Positions 16,853-26,645 of a DNA stretch of 64,000 nucleotides are shown one piece after another. The position numbers and the translations under genes are program-made. Position 1 is the first letter of the stretch; the number at the start of each line of letters is the position of its first letter. The notes under the pieces were generated by a model. That model saw only the letters and a list, made by a program, of their open reading frames with translations, had not been told where the DNA came from and did not search any database. Where the stretch lies: the NCBI GenBank assembly GCA_029262065.1, contig JAJDAC010000041.1, forward strand, positions 124,001-188,000. The letters are read 5' to 3'. This DNA comes from Candidatus Krumholzibacteriota bacterium. Lineage in GTDB: Bacteria > Krumholzibacteriota > Krumholzibacteriia > JAJRXK01.

Positions 16853-18319
16853 ATGTACGCACGGATGAGAACCTACCTCGCGCTCACTTCCACGCTCGGG
16901 CTGTTGCTTGGGCTAACAACAGTAGCGCTCGGTCCAGCCGACCCTGTCCAGGCGGCGGTCGAAGGCCCACAGGTGACATTCTCACCCCACGCCGGTGGAG
17001 CGATCTGGGCATCGGACGTCGCACTGAACACCGACATGATCATGGGTGGCCGTATTGCGCTCATGCCCACGCCTCGCTTTGGGTTCGAAGGCAGTCTCGA
17101 CGTCAACCCCACCGCCTACAAGACTGACTCGCCCATTTCGCCCGGTGTGTTCAACCGAATTACACGTTTGAGTGGCAACCTCATTTTGAACCTCGCCCCG
17201 TTCTCGTCCGTGAATCCTTATATAACCGGTGGCTGGGCCAACGTGCATGTAGACCCGGGCGACACGTTCGAACGAAATTTCAACGCGTGGGAATTCGGCG
17301 GCGGCTTCAAGTTTCGGTTGTTGCGCGCTGAAGGTCGCGAAATCGCGCTGCGGTTGGATGCGCGTGATCTCATGGTGAAGTTCGACCCGCCCTTCACCGG
17401 TACCGAAATGCAACAGCACAACATCTTCGTGGCGCTGGGCGTCGATTTCACCCTGGGCGCGTCCGACCGCGACAGTGACGGCGATGGCATTTCCGATCGC
17501 AGCGACGACTGCCCCGGCACACCAGCCGGCGTTTTGGTTTCCCGCCGGGGATGCCCGCTCGATGGTGACGGTGACGGCGTGGCCGACGGCCTGGATGTAT
17601 GCCCCGAAACGGCACTGGGTGCCGTGGTCGACGCGCGCGGTTGCCCCACCGATGGCGATGGTGACGGCGTGCCCGACGGCATCGACCGCTGTGCGAATAC
17701 TCCCCGAATGGCATCGGTGGATGCATTGGGCTGTCCCATCGATACCGATCGCGATGGTGTACCCGACGGCGTGGACCAATGCCCCGGTACGCCCGCCGGC
17801 GTTGCCGTGGACAATCAGGGCTGCGTCGCCGACTCAGATGGCGATGGCGTGAATGACATCGCCGACAAGTGCCCCAACACCCAAGCCGGTCACCCGGTCG
17901 ACACTGATGGTTGTCCCATCGTCTTGAACGAGAAAGAAACCGAACTGCTCGACACGGGGCTGATTCGCCTGGACAGCGTGTACTTCCAAAGCGGGCGTGC
18001 GGTACTTCAGCCGCGTTCGTTCCCGTCGCTGGATGAAATGGCCAACATCCTGGCCAAGTGGCCGCAGCTGAAGATCGAGATTTCGGGCCACACCGACTCG
18101 CAGGGCGATGACGCGCTGAACCAACGACTGTCCGAGCAACGCGCCCAGGCCGTACTCGACTACCTGGCCGCGCGCTACCCCGATCTGGCTCTGGGTCAAC
18201 TTTCGGTAAGGGGCTACGGAGAGTCGCAGTCCATTGCCACCAACGACACCGCCGACGGCCGCGCTCGGAACCGCCGGGTGGAATTCCGGGTACTCAACCG
18301 CGAAGTTCTGCGCCAGTAG
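16853..18319 (+). CDS. OmpA family protein with TSP3 calcium-binding repeats (first paralogue)
   Basis: From the ATG at 16853, preceded by CAGGAG, the protein has 488 residues. A signal peptide ends near VQAA. An eight-stranded beta-barrel-like domain fills about 37-200. Thrombospondin type 3 repeats follow, each of the form DGDGDGVADGLDxCPxT, about six in a row, and should bind calcium. The C-terminal OmpA domain has SGHTDSQGDDALNQRLSEQRA and GRARNRRVEFRV, the peptidoglycan-binding Asp and Arg motifs. It links the outer membrane to the cell wall. The next gene, 27 bp on, is a paralogue. Confidence 0.93.
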   Translation: MYARMRTYLALTSTLGLLLGLTTVALGPADPVQAAVEGPQVTFSPHAGGAIWASDVALNTDMIMGGRIALMPTPRFGFEGSLDVNPTAYKTDSPISPGVFNRITRLSGNLILNLAPFSSVNPYITGGWANVHVDPGDTFERNFNAWEFGGGFKFRLLRAEGREIALRLDARDLMVKFDPPFTGTEMQQHNIFVALGVDFTLGASDRDSDGDGISDRSDDCPGTPAGVLVSRRGCPLDGDGDGVADGLDVCPETALGAVVDARGCPTDGDGDGVPDGIDRCANTPRMASVDALGCPIDTDRDGVPDGVDQCPGTPAGVAVDNQGCVADSDGDGVNDIADKCPNTQAGHPVDTDGCPIVLNEKETELLDTGLIRLDSVYFQSGRAVLQPRSFPSLDEMANILAKWPQLKIEISGHTDSQGDDALNQRLSEQRAQAVLDYLAARYPDLALGQLSVRGYGESQSIATNDTADGRARNRRVEFRVLNREVLRQ

Positions 18320-18346
18320 GCAGCGGAACATTCAGGAGTAGTTTCG

Positions 18347-19801
18347 ATGACTCGCACGTTGTTCGCAGTTCTCGCCGTGGTGTTGCTGACGCTTTCGATC
18401 GCCCCGGCCAAGGCCGAGGTCGAAGGTCCGCACATTTCGCTGTCGCCGCACATCGGCGGCGTCTGGTGGGGCGACACGCTCCCGCTGCAGGACAAGTTCC
18501 TGGTGGGCGGCCGCGTGGGCGTGCACCCATCGGTATGGTTTGGGTTCGAGGGTACCTTCGATCTGGCCAATTCCCTCAACCAGGCCACGAACGTGGATGT
18601 GAAGGCCAATCATCTCGGCGGTGATCTGATAATCCATCTGGCGCCGTACAGCAAAGTGAACCCGTACATCACCGGTGGTTGGGCCCAGCACGAACTCGAC
18701 CCCGATGATGTTTCCCGGTCGGTGTTCACCGGATGGGAAGCCGGCGGCGGCGTGAAGATTCGCCTGGCCAACGGCGACGGCAAACGCCTGGATCTACGAC
18801 TCGATGTGCGCGACGTGTTTGCGCGATTCGACTCGCCTTTCGACGCCACCCAGGAAACGCGCCACGTCATCTTCGCCACGGCCGGTGTGCAACTGGCGCT
18901 GGGATTGAACAACAAGGATACCGACGGCGACGGCGTGAGCGATCGCAAGGACCAGTGTCCTTCGACCCCGCTCGGTGCCTGGGTCGACGAGGTCGGCTGT
19001 CCCGCCGACGAAGACCGCGACAAGGTTCTCGACGGATTGGACGAATGCCCCGAAACACCGTTGGGTGCCACCGTCAATGGTCAGGGATGCCCCAGTGACC
19101 GCGATGGCGACGGCGTGCTCGACGGACTCGACGCGTGTCCGGATTCGCGCGACGGTGCCCCGGTCGACGAACGCGGTTGTGTTCTGGACGGCGACAGCGA
19201 CGGCGTGCCCAACGACCTGGATAAGTGCCCCGATACTCCGTCGGGATACCCAGTGAATACCGAAGGCTGCTCACTCGATACCGACGGCGACGGCGTGCCC
19301 GACGGTGCTGACCGTTGCCCCGGCACTCCGGCCGACGTGGAAGTGGACGAGGTGGGCTGCCCCGTTCCGCAAAGCGAACAGGAAGTCGAGCTGCTCGACA
19401 CGGGCATGCTGCGCATGGACAACATCTACTTCGACAGCAACGAGGCTACGCTGCAACCGCGGTCGTTCCCCGCTCTGGACGAGGTAGGACGCATTCTGGC
19501 GAGCTGGCCGCAGCTGCGCATCGAGGTAGCCGGTCATACCGACTCGCAAGGCCCGGAACAGCACAACCTGGATCTGTCGCGTCGCCGCGCCCAGTCGGTA
19601 CTGGACTACCTGAGCGAAAGATACCCGGATGTTCGCTTCGGACAGTTCCAGGTACGCGGTTACGGTGAGACGCAATCCATCGATACGAACAAGACGAGCG
19701 AGGGCCGCGCGCGGAACCGGCGCGTGGAGTTCCGGGTGTTGAATCGCGAAGTGCTGAAGCGATCGGCCGATCCGACCCCGCCGAAACCCGATGAGCAATA
19801 A
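18347..19801 (+). CDS. OmpA family protein with TSP3 repeats (second paralogue)
   Basis: The 484-residue product repeats the layout of its upstream neighbour: a signal peptide (to about 23), a barrel opening EVEGPHISLSPHIGG, about six TSP3 calcium repeats, and an OmpA domain with GHTDSQGPEQHNLDLSRRRA and GRARNRRVEFRV. CAGGAG precedes the ATG. The two proteins are clearly related along their whole length, a tandem duplication that has since diverged. The last codons and the stop are part of a 55-bp duplication continuing downstream, so the C-terminus (PTPPKPDEQ) may be a recent alteration. Confidence 0.93.
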   Translation: MTRTLFAVLAVVLLTLSIAPAKAEVEGPHISLSPHIGGVWWGDTLPLQDKFLVGGRVGVHPSVWFGFEGTFDLANSLNQATNVDVKANHLGGDLIIHLAPYSKVNPYITGGWAQHELDPDDVSRSVFTGWEAGGGVKIRLANGDGKRLDLRLDVRDVFARFDSPFDATQETRHVIFATAGVQLALGLNNKDTDGDGVSDRKDQCPSTPLGAWVDEVGCPADEDRDKVLDGLDECPETPLGATVNGQGCPSDRDGDGVLDGLDACPDSRDGAPVDERGCVLDGDSDGVPNDLDKCPDTPSGYPVNTEGCSLDTDGDGVPDGADRCPGTPADVEVDEVGCPVPQSEQEVELLDTGMLRMDNIYFDSNEATLQPRSFPALDEVGRILASWPQLRIEVAGHTDSQGPEQHNLDLSRRRAQSVLDYLSERYPDVRFGQFQVRGYGETQSIDTNKTSEGRARNRRVEFRVLNREVLKRSADPTPPKPDEQ

Positions 19802-19888
19802 CCTCAGGGGGACAACGGCGGGGTCTCTTCGGGCCCCGCCGAAACCCGATGAGCAATAACCTCAGGGGGACAACGGCGGGGTCTCTTC
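19776..19888 (+). repeat. 55-bp perfect direct repeat across the end of the second OmpA gene
   Basis: The sequence 19776-19830 recurs without change at 19834-19888, a period of 58 bp. The unit starts with CCCCGCCGAAACCCG, contains the ompA stop codon, and ends with GGCGGGGTCTCTTC. A third, partial copy of its GC-rich hairpin lies at 19927-19950. Confidence 0.9.
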
Positions 19889-19950
19889 CGCCGCCCGAGG
19901 AAGAACAGTCGGCGAGAGGGAACAACGGCGGGGCACCTTCAGGCCCCGCC
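19817..19950 (+). terminator. Hairpins between the OmpA and S8 peptidase genes
   Basis: GGCGGGG at 19817-19823 pairs with CCCCGCC at 19834-19840, and GGCGGGGC at 19927-19934 pairs with GCCCCGCC at 19943-19950. Neither has a T run, so they may act as attenuators or transcript-end stabilisers between two convergent genes. Confidence 0.5.
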
Positions 19951-20015
19951 GGAACCGGTGGGCAACTTCAGGACACCGTTTTCGATCGCGGCGCGACGCC
20001 ACTTCACCTCCGCCC

Positions 20016-22913
20016 TCACTCCACGTGCACGACCCCGAGCGTCGCTGACAGATGCGAATCCGCACTCCGCGTTCCCGATTCCGCTGATCCACAGCCTTCG
20101 TTCTGGCACCAGCTCAGCGAGACGAACTTGTGGAATCGTGTCACGAAGGAATACCGTCCCGGTTCGATGGTCCCCGAGCCGCCGATGGTGGTACAGCCGT
20201 CGTCGCCGGTACACTCGAAGCCGTTCTCGCCCGGACCGAAGATCCACACGAAGTATCCATTGGGATTGCCGGACTGAGAGCCGGTGACGGTGAACGTAGC
20301 GGGATCACCATAGACCCAGAAGTTCACATCGCTGCCGGCTCGCGCTCGGACGTAGGCCGAGTACGTCTGGACGTCGGTATTCGGATTGTTGAGTTGCACG
20401 GATCCCGTCGAGGTCGCCTCGACGGAAGCTCCGCTGAATGCCGCTTCGCTGCCGGTGATGGTCGAACGGGAGTGTACTTCGATCTCGCCGCGAGCCGACA
20501 TTCCTTCCCCAGTACCCGACTCATCCAATGAAGTCGTGAGGTCGAACGTCTCGGTGCCAGAAGGCGCGATCACCGAGTCCACATCCGCGTTGAACACGAT
20601 CTCCGCCCCGGGAGCAGGCGTTGGATCATAGAAGAAGTAGGATTCCAACTCCACGCTCTCGGATCGGGACTTCAGCACGATGGCGTTGGGCCGTCGGGCC
20701 GTCACCGACGCCTGGACGTCGCCGGTCTCGAAGTGTGCGGTCGCCTCGATCCGCAGTTCGTTGACATAGTCGTTGGCGTCGAACTCCGCCCGCATGCTTA
20801 CGTCCACGGCGAATTCCCCGCTGGCATCGGTAATGCCCGATGTGGCCGTCGCGGTTCCGTTGGTCAGGCGGAGGTTGATGGAGACTCCCTCCTCATACGT
20901 CACAGTGCCGCCGGCCCGGGTTCCTGCACGGATGAGGATGCTATGGGACCCCTCGGGGATGACGCGCTCGGGAAGCCCCACGATCTCCACCATCTGGTCT
21001 CCACACAGCAGTTCGACACGGCGTTCTTCATCCCCTACGTAGAGCGGGGAATAGGCGTAGTACCGCAGGATATCCAGATCGCTCACGTGGTCCTCGTCGA
21101 AGCCCTCGACACCGGAGCAGGTCGTCTGGCTCACCGTTCCGAACGTGGGGATCGCGTTCACGTCGAGGTCGAAGCCGTCCTGGAAACCACCGCCGGTCAG
21201 CCCATCGCCATTGAGGTCGTAGCGCGAGTAGTCGTCGTTGCCACCGTTGAGCCCGCGTTCGAGTTCGTAGTGCTCGAACCACATCAAGAAGGCTTCGAGA
21301 TCGATTTCGTCGAATCGGCCGTTTGGACCGGATTCGACAGTGCCGCCAACAATATCGAGAAGCGTCTGCCGGATCGGAGCATCGGCCTGGGACACGTCGA
21401 GCGACAGGACCGCAACATAGCTGTCCACGACACCAGGCTGCCGCGATTCGGCATAGGCATGCTGCAGCTTGGCGCCGATCTGCTGCGGAGACAGATCCGG
21501 TTTGAGGCTCCACAGGTACGACGCCAGGCCAGCGACGGCCGGGGTAGCCATGGACGAGCCACTGTAGCGGGCCACCGATCCGTCGCACGCGTCGGGATCC
21601 GCGGGGAAGTCGGAGTCCTGCACCGCGCAGGGGGCATAGACCCGCACGCCCACTGCGCGCAGGTCGGAGTTGCGATTCGAGAAGGCTGCCTCGGTGCCGC
21701 CGTCGTCGGAAGCCCCGACCACCTTGATGTTGGTCATGACGTCGGCGGCGTAGGGGTGGGCGGCGAGCATTGCGTCGTAGGCAACATCGAAACCCTGTTG
21801 TTCAGCTGCGGTAAGGGAGTCGGGGGGCACGATGTCGCGCGGATTGCCCCAAAGCGAGCTGACGTTGAACTCGCTTCCATAACGCGCGTCGCCCGAGTTG
21901 CCGGGGAGTTCGCCTTCGTTGCCGGCGGCCGTCGCATGGAAGAACCGGGTTGCGTCCGGCCCGGCGAGAACGCGCCAGCTGAGTCCCTCGAATGCGCGGA
22001 GGATGAGGTCGTTCTTGTCCAGGTCGGGGTCCTCCACGTAGCCCAAGCTGGTGCTCAGTACGAAGTTTCCATTCTCCGGGAACGCCTCGACCATGGTGCG
22101 GAGCCAATCGACGCCGGCCAGCCCGTTCACGTGCAGGGATCGGATATCCAGCAGTTGGGTCGGGTCCGGGCTCGTCCCGGTGGGGCCGGTTGCGTCGAAG
22201 TTTGCGCCGATGATGCCCGAAACGTGGAACCCGTGGTTCTCGCCCGGATCGGGCGTGCCGCCGTTGATCCCCGGCAGGAAGTTCTGCGCGCCGATCTCGG
22301 CGAGTGAGGTGCTCGAGTGGTAGTAGTCCGGCACGACTACCGTCACTCGATTTGCGTTGAGGGTCGCGAGCCGACGAACGTTCCATGCGGCGGGCATGGA
22401 CATGGCGATCAGATGATCGATGTTGCTATCCCCGGTCCCGGGCAGGAGCTTGTCGGGATCGGGGCGCGGAAGTTCGGGGCGGCGGTCCGCGGCCGGCATG
22501 GCGAAGTGAAAGGCGTCGCTGGACGCCAAGCGCGTCGCGAGGGCGTCGGCGGCCGCGCGGTCCACCAAGAGCGGAACCTTGAGTGTCAGCAGCACGTTCT
22601 GCGGGGACATCGAGACGATGCGGGCATCTTCAGCCTCAAGAGCGGCATTCACCTGCCCCACGGTGGCCGCCGGATCGAGAACGGCGATCATGCGTGACGC
22701 CAATAGGCCGTCGACCCGCTCGCCCATGGCGGCCGGAGTTGGCGGTAGGTGACCGGTCGCATCGAACGCGACGTCGTTCGGGTTGCCCTCCAGCAGCACG
22801 CCGTCCGGCGCTGGTTGGGGTCGGGGTGCCGAGTCTGGCGTGGTGACCCCGGTGTCTCCGCACGACACCAAGAGAACCAGGGTCAAAACGAGGACCGTAC
22901 GGAGAACGGACAT
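20016..22913 (-). CDS. Subtilisin-like (S8) serine peptidase, lipoprotein
   Basis: The 965-residue protein starts with a lipoprotein signal (LLVSC, Cys18). The catalytic set is present though unusual: VVVPDYY gives Asp196 in place of the usual DTG or DSG motif, HGFHVSGIIGA gives His227, ATAAGNEG carries the oxyanion Asn, and YSGSSMATP gives Ser454. An EF-hand-like or dockerin-like segment (DLNGDGLTGG) follows near 570, then an Ig-like domain near 700 and a Cys-containing C-terminal domain. GGAAG precedes the ATG. It is probably an exposed outer-membrane protease. It converges on the OmpA pair and is divergent from the large lipoprotein at 23128. Confidence 0.88.
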   Translation of the reverse strand: MSVLRTVLVLTLVLLVSCGDTGVTTPDSAPRPQPAPDGVLLEGNPNDVAFDATGHLPPTPAAMGERVDGLLASRMIAVLDPAATVGQVNAALEAEDARIVSMSPQNVLLTLKVPLLVDRAAADALATRLASSDAFHFAMPAADRRPELPRPDPDKLLPGTGDSNIDHLIAMSMPAAWNVRRLATLNANRVTVVVPDYYHSSTSLAEIGAQNFLPGINGGTPDPGENHGFHVSGIIGANFDATGPTGTSPDPTQLLDIRSLHVNGLAGVDWLRTMVEAFPENGNFVLSTSLGYVEDPDLDKNDLILRAFEGLSWRVLAGPDATRFFHATAAGNEGELPGNSGDARYGSEFNVSSLWGNPRDIVPPDSLTAAEQQGFDVAYDAMLAAHPYAADVMTNIKVVGASDDGGTEAAFSNRNSDLRAVGVRVYAPCAVQDSDFPADPDACDGSVARYSGSSMATPAVAGLASYLWSLKPDLSPQQIGAKLQHAYAESRQPGVVDSYVAVLSLDVSQADAPIRQTLLDIVGGTVESGPNGRFDEIDLEAFLMWFEHYELERGLNGGNDDYSRYDLNGDGLTGGGFQDGFDLDVNAIPTFGTVSQTTCSGVEGFDEDHVSDLDILRYYAYSPLYVGDEERRVELLCGDQMVEIVGLPERVIPEGSHSILIRAGTRAGGTVTYEEGVSINLRLTNGTATATSGITDASGEFAVDVSMRAEFDANDYVNELRIEATAHFETGDVQASVTARRPNAIVLKSRSESVELESYFFYDPTPAPGAEIVFNADVDSVIAPSGTETFDLTTSLDESGTGEGMSARGEIEVHSRSTITGSEAAFSGASVEATSTGSVQLNNPNTDVQTYSAYVRARAGSDVNFWVYGDPATFTVTGSQSGNPNGYFVWIFGPGENGFECTGDDGCTTIGGSGTIEPGRYSFVTRFHKFVSLSWCQNEGCGSAESGTRSADSHLSATLGVVHVE

Positions 22914-23127
22914 GGTGGGCTTCCGGCCGGGGTGTCAGGTGACCTAGGGGTTTCACGACCTCTGTTTGCCGAGGCCGTGGGATCTCCCGCATCCCATGCG
23001 TTCCTTGGCTTGATCTACCCCTGATAGTGCGTCCGATAACTCTCTGACCGCCAATGCATGTCCGCTTTTCCTGCCGAATTGCGTCCTTACCATCGACGGA
23101 GATTGTTCCCTACCCGGAGATGGTTCC

Positions 23128-25560
23128 ATGCGTACATATCCACGCCTGTTCGCGCTGATTCTGGCAATCCTGCTGCCGATGGGCTGTGGCGGAGACGACA
23201 CACCCAGCACGCCGGCCACCAACGCATTGGACGGCACCACTCTGTCGGCTAGCACAGTGTCCAGCCTGGCGCGGGTGTACTTGAGCGGCCTACCCACGAC
23301 CAAGACTCCTGGCAACATCGGCGTGCTCGTGGCGGCTGGCGAACTAGAGGTTTCCCTCCCGACTGAGATTGACGACGAGGGGACATTTTTCTGGGCACCG
23401 CTTCACCCTGTCACCCCCAACCAGGGCGGTGAGGTTGCTGTTCGCGTGACTCAGGGAACGGACCAGGGCCCGGATCTGGCGTTGAGTCTGGATGCCCTAC
23501 CAGCCGCGCCAGGGGCATATGAGCGCATGGTAACCACGCTCACAGCACACGTAGAACAGCGCGCCACCTGGGCGGGCACAGCGTTCAGTGGTTTGCAGGC
23601 CACCACCTTTGAGGATGTCGAACCCTCGCTACTGCCGCTCAAGGTTGCCCAGAGTTTCGTGGACTCCGACGAACCCAACGACATGGCGAGTCTTGTTGCG
23701 AACAGCAACGATTTTCTGAGTGCCGATGAACGCGAGTTGTTGGATCGAATCTTCGGCTACGCGCCGGTGTACGAGATCATTCAGGCCGAGATCGATGAAT
23801 TCAGCTCCCTCAACCCCGCAATGATCCCGCCGGTCAAGAACAGGCAGAGAGTCTCCAAGCGTGACTGCATTGACCAGGGGCCAGATATTTCTTCGCCCGA
23901 AGCGCTCTCCAGCGCCATGTTGTTGGGTGCATTCTCCAACGCAGCAATCGACCCCACTGGCCCCGCCGGCCGAACGCTCGAGGCCATGGGGACCGTCCTC
24001 AGCGCGGGGGGCACCATCCCAGGGTACGGTGCCGTGTTTTCGGTAGCCGGAGTAGGCTTGGCCGCCTGGGAAGCTTCGGCCGGATTTTTCAGTGGCGTGT
24101 ATCCAAGCCGCTTTACGTCGCTCATGTTCGACATGGACAAGACCGAGTTTCCCGAAGATGAAGTCGGCGTTGGAGAATGGTCGGGCGTGAGGGTCGTGGC
24201 TGTTTCCAACGGCTGGACTGCCGATGCGGCCATCGCCCGAAGCGTGCTATCAACCCTTGGGGCTTCCGTCAGCGTTACTCAGCAACTTCAGATTCAGACG
24301 GCAGAATTTTTGCGTGATGGTGGGATTGCCGCCATCAACGCGGGGCTCGGCAACTATCTGGAGGGTCAAGGGGGCGTCGTAGAGTTCTGTCCCAAGACGT
24401 TCGACGTCACAATCACAGGGTTGCCCTGGAGCACGGGGGGTGTACTCGACCGTAGATTCTCCGTAGATCCAGATACCCGTCAGGTCAGGCCGCTCGAAGT
24501 TGGGCCCGATGTGTTGCGGATCGCGGTACAACCCAGCCAGTTCGCGGGCCAGGAAATTCATACGGACTTGCCGCTGAACACTCGGGCCATCAACGTGGAT
24601 GTGTCTCCGACCGACATCCTGGTCTCTGCTCCGGGCGATACTGTGCAGATCACGGCGGCCATTGCGAATGCCAACAACGAGAGCCTGGAGTGGATCAATC
24701 AACAAGGTACCTGGTTGGACGGTCTGAGTAGTGCCACAAACGATGGTAGAACGCGACCGTTGAAGACGCCTACTGAAGAAAACGACTTTCCGTTTCTTGT
24801 CACCGTCGAATCGATGTCGCGCGACGGTCTTCGCGCCACCGGGATTCCGCCCCGACTGGGCATCGTGACGGTGCGCCTGGTGGAGCAGGAGATTCTGGTT
24901 TCTCCGGCGGGAGTATGCATCGAGAACGGCGACCCTCAGGTGTACAGCGCGACTCTCGACGGCGAAGATGTCGATGTGGTGTGGTCGTTGGAAGACCCGT
25001 CCACCGGAGTGCCATCGGGCAGTGGATCCATCGACCAGAATGGTCGATATACAGCTCCGGCCAGCGGCATTGGAGACGTTCTCGTAGTCGCGACCAGCGT
25101 TGACAACGAGAACGTTCGCGGCGGAACTATCGCGCAATACGGCGCATGTGTTTGTTACTGGACGGTATCCATTTCGAATGACGGGTCATGGTCCGGAGAT
25201 GTGGCGACGCATCAATTCCCCGGCGACCTTCCTGGGTTCTCCCTGAGCCTGGTTCATTTTGACACCTCCCAGCCGGGGATCGGATCTGTACTGGTATCTG
25301 AGGGAGCACCGGGCCCAGGGGACCTGGGTACTTGGGATGCCCAGTTCACGTTTTTGGCCGGGCAGAGGGCTTGGGTGGCCGGTGACGAAGACACGCCGGC
25401 TACGTTGTCGATCACAAGTAACGACGGGGCTGTGATTGTAGGGTCCGTGTCCGGAACGGCCGCGACTCCCACTGCGCAGGGTGTTGAATTCAGATCGTTC
25501 ACGATTGGATTTCGGTCTGCGCTGCAGGTAGTCGGTGAAGCATTCTGCGGCGATCAATAG
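23128..25560 (+). CDS. Large lipoprotein of unknown function
   Basis: The protein has 810 residues with a lipoprotein signal ending PMGC (Cys20), then a Thr/Ser/Pro-rich linker. Residues of about 285-340 are Gly/Ala-rich and hydrophobic (AGGTIPGYGAVFSVAGVGLAAW), resembling a membrane-inserting hairpin. Ig-like strands (VDVSPTDILVSAPGDTVQITA and a later GSIDQNGRYTAPASG) lie in the second half. Cysteines cluster near the C-terminus (YGACVCYW). No family is recognised. The central glycine-rich hydrophobic hairpin recalls pore-forming or polymorphic-toxin-like proteins, but there is no toxin motif to support that. Confidence 0.7.
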   Translation: MRTYPRLFALILAILLPMGCGGDDTPSTPATNALDGTTLSASTVSSLARVYLSGLPTTKTPGNIGVLVAAGELEVSLPTEIDDEGTFFWAPLHPVTPNQGGEVAVRVTQGTDQGPDLALSLDALPAAPGAYERMVTTLTAHVEQRATWAGTAFSGLQATTFEDVEPSLLPLKVAQSFVDSDEPNDMASLVANSNDFLSADERELLDRIFGYAPVYEIIQAEIDEFSSLNPAMIPPVKNRQRVSKRDCIDQGPDISSPEALSSAMLLGAFSNAAIDPTGPAGRTLEAMGTVLSAGGTIPGYGAVFSVAGVGLAAWEASAGFFSGVYPSRFTSLMFDMDKTEFPEDEVGVGEWSGVRVVAVSNGWTADAAIARSVLSTLGASVSVTQQLQIQTAEFLRDGGIAAINAGLGNYLEGQGGVVEFCPKTFDVTITGLPWSTGGVLDRRFSVDPDTRQVRPLEVGPDVLRIAVQPSQFAGQEIHTDLPLNTRAINVDVSPTDILVSAPGDTVQITAAIANANNESLEWINQQGTWLDGLSSATNDGRTRPLKTPTEENDFPFLVTVESMSRDGLRATGIPPRLGIVTVRLVEQEILVSPAGVCIENGDPQVYSATLDGEDVDVVWSLEDPSTGVPSGSGSIDQNGRYTAPASGIGDVLVVATSVDNENVRGGTIAQYGACVCYWTVSISNDGSWSGDVATHQFPGDLPGFSLSLVHFDTSQPGIGSVLVSEGAPGPGDLGTWDAQFTFLAGQRAWVAGDEDTPATLSITSNDGAVIVGSVSGTAATPTAQGVEFRSFTIGFRSALQVVGEAFCGDQ

Positions 25561-25586
25561 CCGATGTAGGTCGGGGGCCGAGTACA

Positions 25587-26645
25587 CTAGGCCAGTCCGT
25601 ACCACACCCCGCGCCCCGACCCGTGCCGCACCAAGTGACCGTTCCGGGCTAGTGAACTCACGTGGTATTTCACCGTGTTGCGACTCTCGCCGGTTGCGGC
25701 CACGACACCCGCCACGGTGACCCGCCCCTGCTCCTGAACCAGTTCCAGGATCTTGGTCGAGAGTTCGGGCAGGTCTCCCTGCATGATACGTTCGCGCTGG
25801 ATCTTCTGCTGCAGGTGAGACTTCTGCTTCTCGAGCGCTCTGAGAAAGAACAGGAGCCAGGGCTGCCAGTCCGGTGTCTCGGTGCGAATCGTCTTCTGAG
25901 TGTTGCGCAGGGACAGGTAGTAGGCTTCCTTGCTTTGCTCAACGACCGATTCCAATGAACTGTAGGGAACGTAGGTGTACCCGGCCCGCAGCAAGAGCAA
26001 CGTGGTGAGGATTCGGGATATTCGACCGTTTCCATCCTGGAACGGATGAACCTCCAGGAAGACCACCACCAAAACGGCAATGACCAGTAGCGGGTGAAGA
26101 TTGGATTCGCGAAGACTGTCGTTCGTCCAATCAACCAGCTCCTGCATGAGCCTTGGCGTGTCGAACGGGCTGGCCGTCTGAAACACCACTCCCAACGAAT
26201 TGCCGCTGGGGTCGAACGCCTCTACGTGGTTGTCCAGGGTCTTGTATTCACCACGATGACGTTCGTCCTTCTCTGAGTGTCGCAGCAGGTCACGATGGAG
26301 TTGCTTGATATGGTTTTCGGTGAGGTCGATCGCCGCGTGATTCTCGAACACGGTCGACATGACGTTGGCGTAGCCCACCACCTCTTGCTCGTCGCGGGAT
26401 TCGAAACGCTCGATCTGAAGATTGAGCAGGAGACGCTCTACTTCCCGGTCGGTCAGATTGGCGCCTTCGATTCTGGTCGAAGAACCAATGCTTTCGATCG
26501 TGGCCACGCGCAGCAACTTGTGGAGTCGCTCCGGCGCCAGGCGTCCAATCACGCTCCACGTCCCCTTGAACTCATCGATCGCGGAAACGATCGTGAGGAT
26601 CTCGGGCGTGATCTCCATGGTTTCGATGTTGAAGGTTCTATCCAT
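25587..26645 (-). CDS. Fic family AMPylase with N-terminal inhibitory helix and C-terminal winged HTH
   Basis: This 352-residue protein has the complete Fic active-site motif HPFQDGNGRISR (H200 to R211), which transfers AMP or another nucleotide to a target hydroxyl. The inhibitory motif [S/T]xxxE[G/N] appears as STRIEG (S56 to G61), upstream of the Fic core, so this is a class II self-inhibited Fic. The C-terminal 60 residues (LVQEQGRVTVAGVVAATG and NTVKYHVSSLARNGHLVRHG) form a winged helix, suggesting DNA binding and possible autoregulation. The start is the ATG inside the first TATCCAT repeat, and no strong ribosome site is visible. The upstream DNA is AT-rich and repeat-laden compared with the surroundings, hinting at acquisition. 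Confidence 0.93.
   Translation of the reverse strand: MDRTFNIETMEITPEILTIVSAIDEFKGTWSVIGRLAPERLHKLLRVATIESIGSSTRIEGANLTDREVERLLLNLQIERFESRDEQEVVGYANVMSTVFENHAAIDLTENHIKQLHRDLLRHSEKDERHRGEYKTLDNHVEAFDPSGNSLGVVFQTASPFDTPRLMQELVDWTNDSLRESNLHPLLVIAVLVVVFLEVHPFQDGNGRISRILTTLLLLRAGYTYVPYSSLESVVEQSKEAYYLSLRNTQKTIRTETPDWQPWLLFFLRALEKQKSHLQQKIQRERIMQGDLPELSTKILELVQEQGRVTVAGVVAATGESRNTVKYHVSSLARNGHLVRHGSGRGVWYGLA

Noticed and set aside
17460-17930. Periodic repeats resembling a CRISPR or satellite array
   Set aside because: They encode TSP3 calcium-binding repeats (DGDGDGV...CP) in frame, and the DNA copies are diverged.
20733-22307. A 524-residue open frame on the plus strand inside the S8 peptidase gene
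   Set aside because: It is antisense to a gene with clear catalytic motifs and a signal peptide, and its translation (long Val/Gly/Arg runs, no domain) is typical of a GC-rich shadow frame.
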